Assembly: GCA_041660545.1 (NCBI GenBank)
Contig: JBAZWE010000054.1
Span: 1 to 13,472, forward strand
DNA length: 13,472 nt
Direction: 5' to 3'
Source of the DNA: JBAZWE01 sp041660545
GTDB lineage: Bacteria; Actinomycetota; Thermoleophilia; BMS3ABIN01
Part shown: piece by piece, positions 5,516 to 13,050 of the stretch
Position numbering within the stretch: the stretch's first letter is position 1
Layout of the letters: every line of letters starts with the position of its first letter
Notes under the pieces: model-generated
The model's database searches: none
Told to the model about the DNA's origin: nothing
The model's input: the letters and a program-made list of their open reading frames with translations, nothing else
Program-made: the position numbers and the translations under genes

Positions 5516-7045
5516 ATGATGGAAACCGTCCTTGTACTCGACTTCGGAGCTCAATACAGCCAGCTGATCGCCCGGCGGGTACGTGAGTGCCGTGTTTACT
5601 CCGATATGATCCCCTACGACACGCCGGTTGCAGAGATCGCCGCGCGCAAGCCCAGGGGCCTGATCCTTTCCGGCGGCCCCGCCAGCGTTTACGCCGACGA
5701 CGCCCTGGAGCTGGACCCGGCGATATTCGAGCTTGGCATTCCCGTTCTCGGCATCTGCTACGGCATGCAGGTCATGGCACACAGCTTAGGCGGTAAAGTC
5801 ACGCGCACCGGCAAGAGCGAGTTCGGCAAGACCGACCTTTCCGTCATAAAAGAAGTGGTGCTGTTCGACGACCTGCCATCCAGACAGACCTGCTGGATGA
5901 GCCACCGGGATTCGGTCACGACGCCACCCGACGGCTTTGAGATAACCGGGACCACGGAGAGTTCGCCGGTAGCCGTTATGGAGAACACCGACCGCGGCCT
6001 CTTTGGCATCCAGTGCCATCCCGAGGTCGTGCATACGCCCTACGGCACGGACATCCTTAAAAATTTCCTGTTTGAAGCCTGTAAATGCACACCGAGCTGG
6101 ACTGTGGTGTCCATCATCGAGGATTCGGTGGCGGCCATCCGCGAGCAGGTCGGCGACGAGAAGGTCATCTGCGGCCTTTCCGGCGGGGTGGATTCCTCAA
6201 CGGCGGCGCTGCTTGTCTACCGGGCGGTGCGCGACAACCTGACCTGCATCTTCGTCGACCACGGACTGCTGAGAAAGAACGAGGCCGAACAGGTCATCGA
6301 CGCTTTCGAGAACCATTTCCACGTTCCCCTTATACATATACAGGCCGAGGAGCGCTTCATCGGCAAACTGGCCGGGGTCACCGAACCCGAGCAGAAACGC
6401 AAGATCATCGGCGAGGAATTCATCCGCATCTTCGAGGAAGAGGCCCGCACGCTGGAAGGCACGCGCTTCCTGGTGCAGGGCACGCTATATTCAGACGTCA
6501 TCGAGAGCGGCACCCGCGACGCGGCAAAGATTAAGTCGCATCACAACGTGGGCGGGCTGCCCGAAGACATGGACCTCGACCTGGTGGAGCCGCTGCGGCA
6601 CATCTTCAAGGACGAGGTCAGGAACGTGGCGGGAGAACTGGGGCTGCCGGACAACATGGTATGGCGCCAGCCTTTCCCGGGACCGGGCCTGGCTATCCGC
6701 ATCATCGGCGAGGTGACCCACGAGCGGCTGGAGATCCTGCGGGAGGCGGACTTCATCCTGCAGGAAGAGGTGCGCCGCGCCGGGCTTTACCGCCAGCTCT
6801 GGCAGTCTTTCTGCGTGCTGCCCGGAATCAGGAGCGTCGGCGTCATGGGCGACGAGCGCACTTACGCCTATCCCATAATCATCCGCGCGGTGACCAGCGA
6901 AGACGCCATGACAGCGGACTGGGCACGCCTGCCCTACGATCTGCTGGAGACGATCTCCAACCGCATAATCAACGAAGTCCCGGGCGTGAACCGGGTGGCG
7001 CTGGATATCTCATCCAAGCCGCCCAGCACGATCGAGTGGGAATAA
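5516..7045 (+). CDS. guaA: GMP synthase (glutamine-hydrolysing)
   Basis: A 509-residue bifunctional enzyme converting XMP to GMP with ATP and glutamine, the last step of guanine nucleotide synthesis. The N-terminal class I amidotransferase has the triad C81 (GICYGMQ), H168 and E170 (QCHPE). The ATP-pyrophosphatase domain opens with the P-loop SGGVDSS (222-228). The C-terminal dimerisation domain carries QPFPGPGLAIR and ends in the usual PPSTIEWE. It is complete and close to the E. coli length (525). Tandem ATG codons stand at 5516 and 5519. Unlike neighbouring genes it has no Shine-Dalgarno but has a TATAAT box abutting the start, so it is probably translated from a leaderless mRNA, separately from or in addition to read-through from cobT. 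Confidence 0.98.
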   Translation: MMETVLVLDFGAQYSQLIARRVRECRVYSDMIPYDTPVAEIAARKPRGLILSGGPASVYADDALELDPAIFELGIPVLGICYGMQVMAHSLGGKVTRTGKSEFGKTDLSVIKEVVLFDDLPSRQTCWMSHRDSVTTPPDGFEITGTTESSPVAVMENTDRGLFGIQCHPEVVHTPYGTDILKNFLFEACKCTPSWTVVSIIEDSVAAIREQVGDEKVICGLSGGVDSSTAALLVYRAVRDNLTCIFVDHGLLRKNEAEQVIDAFENHFHVPLIHIQAEERFIGKLAGVTEPEQKRKIIGEEFIRIFEEEARTLEGTRFLVQGTLYSDVIESGTRDAAKIKSHHNVGGLPEDMDLDLVEPLRHIFKDEVRNVAGELGLPDNMVWRQPFPGPGLAIRIIGEVTHERLEILREADFILQEEVRRAGLYRQLWQSFCVLPGIRSVGVMGDERTYAYPIIIRAVTSEDAMTADWARLPYDLLETISNRIINEVPGVNRVALDISSKPPSTIEWE

Positions 7046-7328
7046 GCGACTTTCGCCTGCAATGAACTGCCTCTTTCTATTGACCGGACCATCGTTTACG
7101 TAGTACCATTAACTATCTCAGGTGCCGGGGGGAGCGTCTGGGGAAACAGGGCGGTTCCACCGGGAATTTGTAGTCTGGTTCAATTACCCCACTGCATGAC
7201 AATCCAGGTAGGAAAAGTTTGGTCTTTTTTTTAGCCTCCATTCTGGGCGGAGGCGCGGGCTTTACGCAAGAACTCCCCTCACTCATAAGAAACTCCATAC
7301 ACTAATCAGAGGTTTTTTTACCACAGTT

Positions 7329-7359
7329 TTGACAGATTTGAAATCTGAGCACTTTTTAT
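7329..7359 (+). promoter_or_regulatory. Promoter of the giant surface-protein gene
   Basis: A perfect TTGACA (7329-7334) is followed at 18-19 bp by TTTTTA or TTTTAT (7353-7359), a weaker -10. The start codon is 40 bases further on. The long spacer and imperfect -10 suggest the promoter may need an activator or be repressed through the palindrome that overlaps it. Confidence 0.55.
7333..7347. promoter_or_regulatory. 15-bp palindrome in promoter spacer, candidate operator
   Basis: CAGATTTGAAATCTG is a perfect 7+1+7 inverted repeat overlapping the end of the -35 box and filling most of the spacer. A dimeric transcription factor bound here would block RNA polymerase. No T run follows, so it is not a terminator. 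Confidence 0.45.
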
Positions 7360-7383
7360 CGCATACGCAACAACACTAACAGC

Positions 7384-7390
7384 TGGAGGA
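7384..7390 (+). promoter_or_regulatory. Ribosome binding site of the giant surface-protein gene
   Basis: TGGAGGA followed by an A-rich spacer of 8 bases to the ATG at 7399; this supports that start, which is also directly followed by a signal peptide. Confidence 0.8.
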
Positions 7391-7398
7391 AAAAATCA

Positions 7399-10300
7399 AT
7401 GAGTAGAAAAAGGAAAACCCACATCAAGTATCTGACCTTTTCACTGGTGACACTCGTACTGGTGACGATGGCGGCGGTGGCGGGCATCTCCGCCTATAGA
7501 GCTAACGCTGCGTCGACCTTACCCAGCGATACGAATTGGAACACAGTCAAGACGGCTATCAACAGCTATATCGCCGGCCAGTTCGGCACCGGCGGTGCGG
7601 AAGGCGAAGCCGGCTTTGTGATGTACAATGACCAGCTGAAACCCAGGATCGACTCCAATGGCGACAACGTCTACCTTGGTGAAGACGACGACGCCGCCAA
7701 CGCCCCGGTCCTGATCGATAACCTCAGGGGCCTTACCACCATAATCCCCGCGACCAGCTACAGGTGCAGCTATAACACTGACTGTTTTGAGTCAGCCAAC
7801 GTCGCTACGGTAAAAGGCCTGGTTGACGCTCACAAGGCAGCCGGGTTCAGCACCGACACCGTAGTCTACTGCGGCTCCGGCCACACTGAAGCCCCGACCA
7901 CGGGCGCCTATGGCTTTATAGCCAACGCCTCCGATGGCGCTGGCGGCTACGGCCTTAGCAGCGCCAGCACCGGCATCCCCAAGGTCTACGCCTTCAAGTG
8001 GGGTCGCGCCGGTTGGACCAACTCGTTAGCCACTTACGCAAATGCCGGCGCTATGGCAGCTGCGGAAGCATCCACAGCATCATTGATCGTAACCCCGTAT
8101 GCCGGGTGCGGCAGCTCGACAAGTGACGCCGACCTGGTACGCTGCGAGGCGAGATATGCCATCTATAAGAACACTTCTGGTGGCCGCTATGCAGTTGCTA
8201 CCAACGGTACGAGTGTTCTGGCCACTATTGGCGCAGCCGGCCAGTCGGTGGACATCAGGACCGGCCCACCGTCCACGACGATCAGCATCGGCGGCAATCA
8301 AATCTCGGTGCCGCTTGACACGCTGTTTAACAGTGGCCTGACCAACCTCGACGGAACCGCCACGACAGTCATCGTTGGCCGCACGCCGATGGTTAGCGGT
8401 ATCGCCGCCCAGGGCGTAAACATGCTCGGTTACAACATGATTGACGGTACCTTCATCAACGGCGGAGTGCCCGGCTGGAAGAGCACGGAGAGCGAGACGC
8501 AGGCCGCGCAGACAGCATACGTAGCGCCAGCGATCGTCGCATACACCGTTCCGGCCAAGGTCGACACGACAAATCCGGCAATCAACAACACGACCGGCAC
8601 CGCCGCGACCGGCTACTATACCGCCAACGTCGTCCGTAACACCAGCGAGCCCGCTACCAGCAAGATAGCGCTCACCGGCAGTGACGGCCACGTGGTCACC
8701 GACAACAACACCATCCTGAAAACCAACAAGACTACGGCACTGACCGGTCTGCATGCTGGCGTAACCTACAACGGCACGCTGACCGTCTATGACGCCCAGG
8801 CTAACAGCTCAAACACGGCTATCAGCTTCACGACAGACGCCGACACAACCGCGCCGACAGTGACCAACATCCTGCCGAGCGGTTTTATAACAAGCACCAC
8901 GCCTACGATCAGCGCCGACTACAGTGATAATGCCGGCGGCGTCGGCGTCGATGCTACAAAAACCATGGTCCACCTGGACGGCTCGAACATGCTGATGACC
9001 TGTTCGGTCCAGACGACATCTCACGTGGAATGTGACTCTACTTCAGGGAGCGTTACTCCGGGACCCCTTTCCTCGGGTGCGCATTCTATCGATATATATG
9101 TCCGGGACCTGGCCAATAACCTGAGAATAGTCTCTGGCTCCCTGTATGTGGATAATGTCGCGCCGACCACCTCCAACAACGCTCCCGGCGGCTGGCAGAA
9201 CGCTAACGTTACCGTCACGCTTTCCTGCGGCGACGGCGCCGGCAGTGGCTGCGCCAGTACCACCTGGTCTGCAGACAACGGCGGCAGCAGTGGCAGCGGC
9301 ACTTCGGTAGTAGTGAGCAACACCGGCACTACCACGATCTCCTATCACTCCACCGACGCGCTGGGTAACGTGGAAACACCCGACAAGACAGCGACGGTCA
9401 ATATAGACAAGACCGCGCCGGTTATCGGCGCCACGACACCGACCGGCTGGCTTGCATCCACCAGTCCGACTACCGTGACCGCGGCCGTGACCGAGAATGA
9501 GACCGGCCTTAACCCGTCGCTGACGGTCGTTCAGGTTGATGGAGTATCAACACCGACCTGCTCCATATTCCCGGGATTGATCAGCTGTGACATCAGCTCC
9601 ATGGCGCCGCTTTCCCAGGGTAACCATGCGATCACCGTATCGACCGTGGATATGGCCGGCAATCCCGGCTCGGGCGGCGGTTCCTTCGACGTAGATACAG
9701 TCGCGCCGGTCATCAGCAACACCCTGCCGACCGGCACTTCGGGCAACACCAGCCCGACGATAAGCGCCGATTATACCGACGGCACCGGCTCAGGCATCAA
9801 CACGAGCACCGTGCAGGTCCTGGTGAACGGTACCCCGGAAATCATAGGCGCGGGCGGTTGCACGGTCACCGCTACTGACGTCAGCTGCCCGAAAACGGGA
9901 CTCACTGACAATACTTACAACGTTACCGTGAACGTCAGCGACCAGCTAGGCAATCCCGCTTCGCTCAGCTGGTCATTCATTGTCAACACCGCGGCGCCGG
10001 TCATCGACTCGATGACACCGGGCGCGGGTACATGGACGTATGACAATACGCCGACGGTGACAATCAACTATCACGCGACCGGCACGATCGACAGCGCCAC
10101 GCTCAGCATCGACGGCACGCCCTGCGCGGGCGCGGCCTACGATCAGTATCACGTCTACTGCACGGCGGCAACGCTCGGCGATGGACCTCATACAGTCGCC
10201 GCCAATATCGGCGTGGGTACGAACATCACCGCCACGGGCGGGACCTTCGGCGTGGACGCGACGAAGCCAGTGCTAACCAACAAGACACCATCGGGCTGGA

Positions 10301-12699
10301 TAAAAACCGCCGGCACGATCGAAGCGGATATCACCGAAACCGGCTCAGGCATCGATGGAGCGTCATCGTCTATAAGTCTCGACGGCACCCCGATTCTGAA
10401 TTCCAGCTGCACATGGACGAACACTCATGTGAGCTGCCCGGCTCCAGCGCTGTCAGAAGGCAACCACTGGACGTCCTATGTCGTCTATGACAACGTGGGA
10501 TTGAATAACGGCTTTGCTAACAGCCTCGGCAGCTTCGATGTGGATACCACGTACCCGACCGTAAGCAACATCACGCCGGCGGGCCTGACAAACAACGCCT
10601 CGCCGACGATAGAGTTCGATGTCAGCGACGGCGCCGGTTCGGGCAATAACGCCAGCCTTACCGTGGTGAACCTCATCGACATTAATGACGCCCCCGGGAC
10701 GATAAGCTGCACGAATGTCGGCAACCACTTCAGCTGCCCGGCCAGCGACCTGCTTGACACAGAGTACAATGTCATTATCGACGTCACCGATATGGTCGGC
10801 AACTACCAGAGGTATGCAAACTGGGCGCAGTTCACGGTCGACACGACCGGTCCGGCTATCAGCAACGTCACACCGACCGGCTGGATCAACACCGCGATGC
10901 CGACTATCGAGTTCGACGTAACCGACGCGGCTGCGGGCGTATACGCCGAGACACTCTCAAGTTCGATACCGGATATCTCAACCTCGAACTGCAGCCATAC
11001 AGGCACTGCCGCGGCTTATCACTTCAGCTGCCCGGTGATTTCCCCCGGATGGACGAACGGTACGTATGGCCTCGACATCAGCATCAATGATAATGCCGGC
11101 AATCCCGGCAGCTATAACGTAGCCAGCGATCCCGGGCAGTTCAGCATCGACCTTGATGCTCCCCTGATCACAAACCTGGCTCCGAGTGGCGACGTCACAT
11201 CCAATTCGGTAACGATCAGCGCCGACCTGGCCGACGCCGACACTGTCCCGGCCAGCGGCATCGACAGCACTTCGGCGGCGGTCTATCTGGATGGTTCGCC
11301 GACGGCGCTCACAGGTTGCACGAAGACAGCCATCAGTATCAGCTGCACGGCACTGGTAGGAAGCGGCGACCATACATTCTCGGTGACCGTGAAGGACAAT
11401 GCCGGCAACGCGACGACGAATGGCACGGGCGCCTTCACGCTCACACAGCAGAACTACTACTTCCCCTGGTACGACAGCAGTCCGGCCAATGGCATGAAGG
11501 GCGACTGGATCATGATCAACAACGAGGGCTCAGCCGCGGCCGACGTATACATATACCTCGGTGACATCAGCGATAGCGCCACCCCGGACGGTGTAGTCAA
11601 TCTCGCCGCCGGCGGCCACGTCGAATGGCAGTCGCCGACCCCGATAACCACGGGTCCGGTAAGAGTAAAATCAGACGGCCAGCCGTTACAGGTCAGCCAG
11701 CGCGTGGTCTACAAGGACTCGCTCAACGAAGTCCGCGCGGTATCGCAGAACGAGCTGGACAGTGAGTACTACTACACCTGGTACGACCGTACCTCGCCGA
11801 CGATGAGGGGCGACTGGACGATGGTCGCGAATGTCGGCAAAACGGCCGCAGCTGACGTGTACATACAGATAGCCGGCGTCGATATGGTAAACCCGGCCGA
11901 CGGAACGACGAAGTTCAGCATCCCGGCCGGCGGCGTCATCACGCCGCAGTTCATCGGTACGACGAGTGGTATGGTCCATATAACCTGCACCAGCTGCACC
12001 GGCGACGCGCAGATAATCACAAGCCAGCGCGTGCTCTATCTGGATTCCTTCAACGAAGTCACGGGGATCCCGAAATCCAAGCTGGGCTCTGAAGCCTGGT
12101 TCACGTGGTATGACAACAATAACCTGCGTGGCTTCAGTCACGACTGGGTCATGGTCGTCAACAACGGCGCCATCACGACCAACGTAAAGATATACCTCGG
12201 CGATGCCGTCAACGCCGCCGCCGATGTGGCGGTGCCCGCGGGCGGCTCACTGCACTGGCAGTCATTCCTGCCTCGGACCAACGGTCCCGTGCACGTGGTA
12301 TCCGATAACGGTCAGCCGCTGATCGTCAGCCAGCGCGTCCTCTACAAGGACTCGTTCAACGAGGTCCAGGGAGCATACGATAGCGATCTCGGCTCCGGAG
12401 CACGCTTCAACTGGTATGACAATGTGACGCCGGGCATAGTCGGCGACTGGATCCTGATCGGCAGCAAGGGTCCGAGCGCCGACATGGAAGTCAAGATCGG
12501 TGCGGCCACGGCAGGCACTCCCAGCATCGCCAGCGACACGACGATGCCGACCATCTTCCCGATGCTGGGCGCCCCGGTCGAAGTCAAGTGCAACAGCTGC
12601 GCCCCTGGCGAGAAGTTCGTCATCAGCCAGCGCGTCCTCTATAAGGACAGCTTCGACGAGATACTGGGCAAACCGTCGACCGTCTACTATGAAAACTAG
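7399..12699 (+). CDS. Giant secreted protein: tandem rhodanese-like, FN3-like, nine Ig-like modules, four C-terminal WYD repeats
   Basis: A 1766-residue extracellular protein with no assignable name. Residues 1-38 are a Sec signal peptide (basic MSRKRK, hydrophobic core, cleavage near RANA|AS). Residues 45-208 and 265-362 resemble two rhodanese domains: the first has VLIDNLRG, VVYCGSGHTE (Cys158 in the active-loop position) and a Trp-rich close; the second has VDIRTG and GGVPGW but no loop Cys. Residues 388-480 look FN3-like. Nine Ig-like modules begin at 482, 585, 670, 766, 863, 953, 1049, 1148 and 1251, each opening like DTTAPxIxNxTPxG; most close near V-x-D-xx-GN, and eight carry a Cys pair 8-12 residues apart. 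Four repeats of about 100 residues begin at 1352, 1457, 1567 and 1669, with WYD, GDWIM and SQRVLYKDSFNEV. No LPXTG or C-terminal membrane segment is present. An adhesin, scaffold or cell-wall role is inference. Confidence 0.85.
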   Translation: MSRKRKTHIKYLTFSLVTLVLVTMAAVAGISAYRANAASTLPSDTNWNTVKTAINSYIAGQFGTGGAEGEAGFVMYNDQLKPRIDSNGDNVYLGEDDDAANAPVLIDNLRGLTTIIPATSYRCSYNTDCFESANVATVKGLVDAHKAAGFSTDTVVYCGSGHTEAPTTGAYGFIANASDGAGGYGLSSASTGIPKVYAFKWGRAGWTNSLATYANAGAMAAAEASTASLIVTPYAGCGSSTSDADLVRCEARYAIYKNTSGGRYAVATNGTSVLATIGAAGQSVDIRTGPPSTTISIGGNQISVPLDTLFNSGLTNLDGTATTVIVGRTPMVSGIAAQGVNMLGYNMIDGTFINGGVPGWKSTESETQAAQTAYVAPAIVAYTVPAKVDTTNPAINNTTGTAATGYYTANVVRNTSEPATSKIALTGSDGHVVTDNNTILKTNKTTALTGLHAGVTYNGTLTVYDAQANSSNTAISFTTDADTTAPTVTNILPSGFITSTTPTISADYSDNAGGVGVDATKTMVHLDGSNMLMTCSVQTTSHVECDSTSGSVTPGPLSSGAHSIDIYVRDLANNLRIVSGSLYVDNVAPTTSNNAPGGWQNANVTVTLSCGDGAGSGCASTTWSADNGGSSGSGTSVVVSNTGTTTISYHSTDALGNVETPDKTATVNIDKTAPVIGATTPTGWLASTSPTTVTAAVTENETGLNPSLTVVQVDGVSTPTCSIFPGLISCDISSMAPLSQGNHAITVSTVDMAGNPGSGGGSFDVDTVAPVISNTLPTGTSGNTSPTISADYTDGTGSGINTSTVQVLVNGTPEIIGAGGCTVTATDVSCPKTGLTDNTYNVTVNVSDQLGNPASLSWSFIVNTAAPVIDSMTPGAGTWTYDNTPTVTINYHATGTIDSATLSIDGTPCAGAAYDQYHVYCTAATLGDGPHTVAANIGVGTNITATGGTFGVDATKPVLTNKTPSGWIKTAGTIEADITETGSGIDGASSSISLDGTPILNSSCTWTNTHVSCPAPALSEGNHWTSYVVYDNVGLNNGFANSLGSFDVDTTYPTVSNITPAGLTNNASPTIEFDVSDGAGSGNNASLTVVNLIDINDAPGTISCTNVGNHFSCPASDLLDTEYNVIIDVTDMVGNYQRYANWAQFTVDTTGPAISNVTPTGWINTAMPTIEFDVTDAAAGVYAETLSSSIPDISTSNCSHTGTAAAYHFSCPVISPGWTNGTYGLDISINDNAGNPGSYNVASDPGQFSIDLDAPLITNLAPSGDVTSNSVTISADLADADTVPASGIDSTSAAVYLDGSPTALTGCTKTAISISCTALVGSGDHTFSVTVKDNAGNATTNGTGAFTLTQQNYYFPWYDSSPANGMKGDWIMINNEGSAAADVYIYLGDISDSATPDGVVNLAAGGHVEWQSPTPITTGPVRVKSDGQPLQVSQRVVYKDSLNEVRAVSQNELDSEYYYTWYDRTSPTMRGDWTMVANVGKTAAADVYIQIAGVDMVNPADGTTKFSIPAGGVITPQFIGTTSGMVHITCTSCTGDAQIITSQRVLYLDSFNEVTGIPKSKLGSEAWFTWYDNNNLRGFSHDWVMVVNNGAITTNVKIYLGDAVNAAADVAVPAGGSLHWQSFLPRTNGPVHVVSDNGQPLIVSQRVLYKDSFNEVQGAYDSDLGSGARFNWYDNVTPGIVGDWILIGSKGPSADMEVKIGAATAGTPSIASDTTMPTIFPMLGAPVEVKCNSCAPGEKFVISQRVLYKDSFDEILGKPSTVYYEN
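11452..12696 (+). repeat. Four tandem WYD/SQRVLYKD repeats coding for the C-terminal region
   Basis: Repeat units begin at nt 11452, 11767, 12097 and 12403 (about 300-330 bp each). Each encodes aromatic-x-WYD, GDW[IVT]M, a beta-rich middle, and SQRV[LV]YKDS[FL][ND]E. Units 1 and 3 share YLGD, WQS and SDxGQPL; units 2 and 4 lack these and instead have a CxxC (CTSC, CNSC) just before the SQRV motif. The layout of beta-strand, GG turn and final basic motif is reminiscent of DUF5719-like repeats of actinobacterial envelope proteins, but this is not a confident family call. Confidence 0.8.
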
Positions 12700-12764
12700 C
12701 ACACCAGATCAGGACAACCGGCCACTCAAGATGTGAATGTGGCTGGAAATAACGGAACAAAACA

Positions 12765-12794
12765 GGGCGGCCCCTTCGGGGCCGCCCTTCTTCT
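12765..12794 (+). terminator. Intrinsic terminator after the giant gene
   Basis: A perfect 10-bp GC-rich stem (GGGCGGCCCC at 12765-12774 with 12778-12787) and a TTC triloop, followed by TTCTTCT. It lies 66 bases after the TAG stop and separates this gene from the next. Confidence 0.88.
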
Positions 12795-12880
12795 ATGAAA
12801 TCTTGACGTAACATACCCCCCCATCACCTTCTGACCTTGTGAAAATGGCTATTTATGAGCCGCTGCCAGAGTCTTGCCTA

Positions 12881-12909
12881 TTGACACATATTAAGTTTCA
12901 GCGTATATT
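12881..12909 (+). promoter_or_regulatory. Strong sigma-70-type promoter for the FG-GAP gene
   Basis: TTGACA (12881-12886), an exact 17-bp spacer, and TATATT (12904-12909): 11 of 12 consensus bases. The predicted 5' leader is about 135 bases and very AT-rich. Confidence 0.75.
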
Positions 12910-13050
12910 ATTAAACTCAAAATTATTACCAAATGTAATATAAGTAATCAAGTATAGTTATCGATTTATATAAAAAAGAGAACAGCTATCGAGCTAAATT
13001 ATTGGTTTTTTAGAATGGTTTATATAATCGGAAAATCAGGGGGGTCAGGA

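Larger units (their letters stand above)
7046..7398 (+). other. Intergenic region and leader before the giant surface-protein gene
   Basis: 353 bp without a gene. A T8 run (7225-7232) follows a weak hairpin (about 7198-7224, GACAA with TTGGTC and a bulge) and may be a poor guaA terminator. A GC-rich stretch (7121-7163) with CGGT/ACCG (7152-7155 and 7159-7162) and a 6-bp stem GCCTCC/GGAGGC (7234-7239 and 7249-7254) suggest RNA structure, but no known riboswitch fold was recognised. The promoter for the next gene lies near the right end. Confidence 0.45.
12700..13050 (+). other. AT-rich intergenic region before the FG-GAP gene
   Basis: 351 bp without a gene. The first 90 bases hold the terminator. 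From about 12880 to 13030 base composition becomes strongly AT-rich, unlike the rest of the window, and contains the promoter of the next gene plus a second TATAAT (13023-13028) with no convincing -35. Nothing else is recognised. Confidence 0.5.

Noticed and set aside
7119..7170. ydaO-type cyclic di-AMP riboswitch (GGTGCCGGGG resembles its core)
   Set aside because: The GGAACC part and the downstream CAGCTAACYYCG segment that defines this class are not present.
8080..8754. 224-residue - strand open frame inside the giant gene
   Set aside because: It mirrors the GC-rich codon pattern of the real + strand gene, contains no recognisable motif and has no ribosome site; several similar shadows lie along this gene.
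12983..13011. Terminator at AGCTATCGAGCT followed by T6
   Set aside because: The stem is only 4 bp, about a dozen bases before the T run, and lies between the strong promoter and the FG-GAP start.
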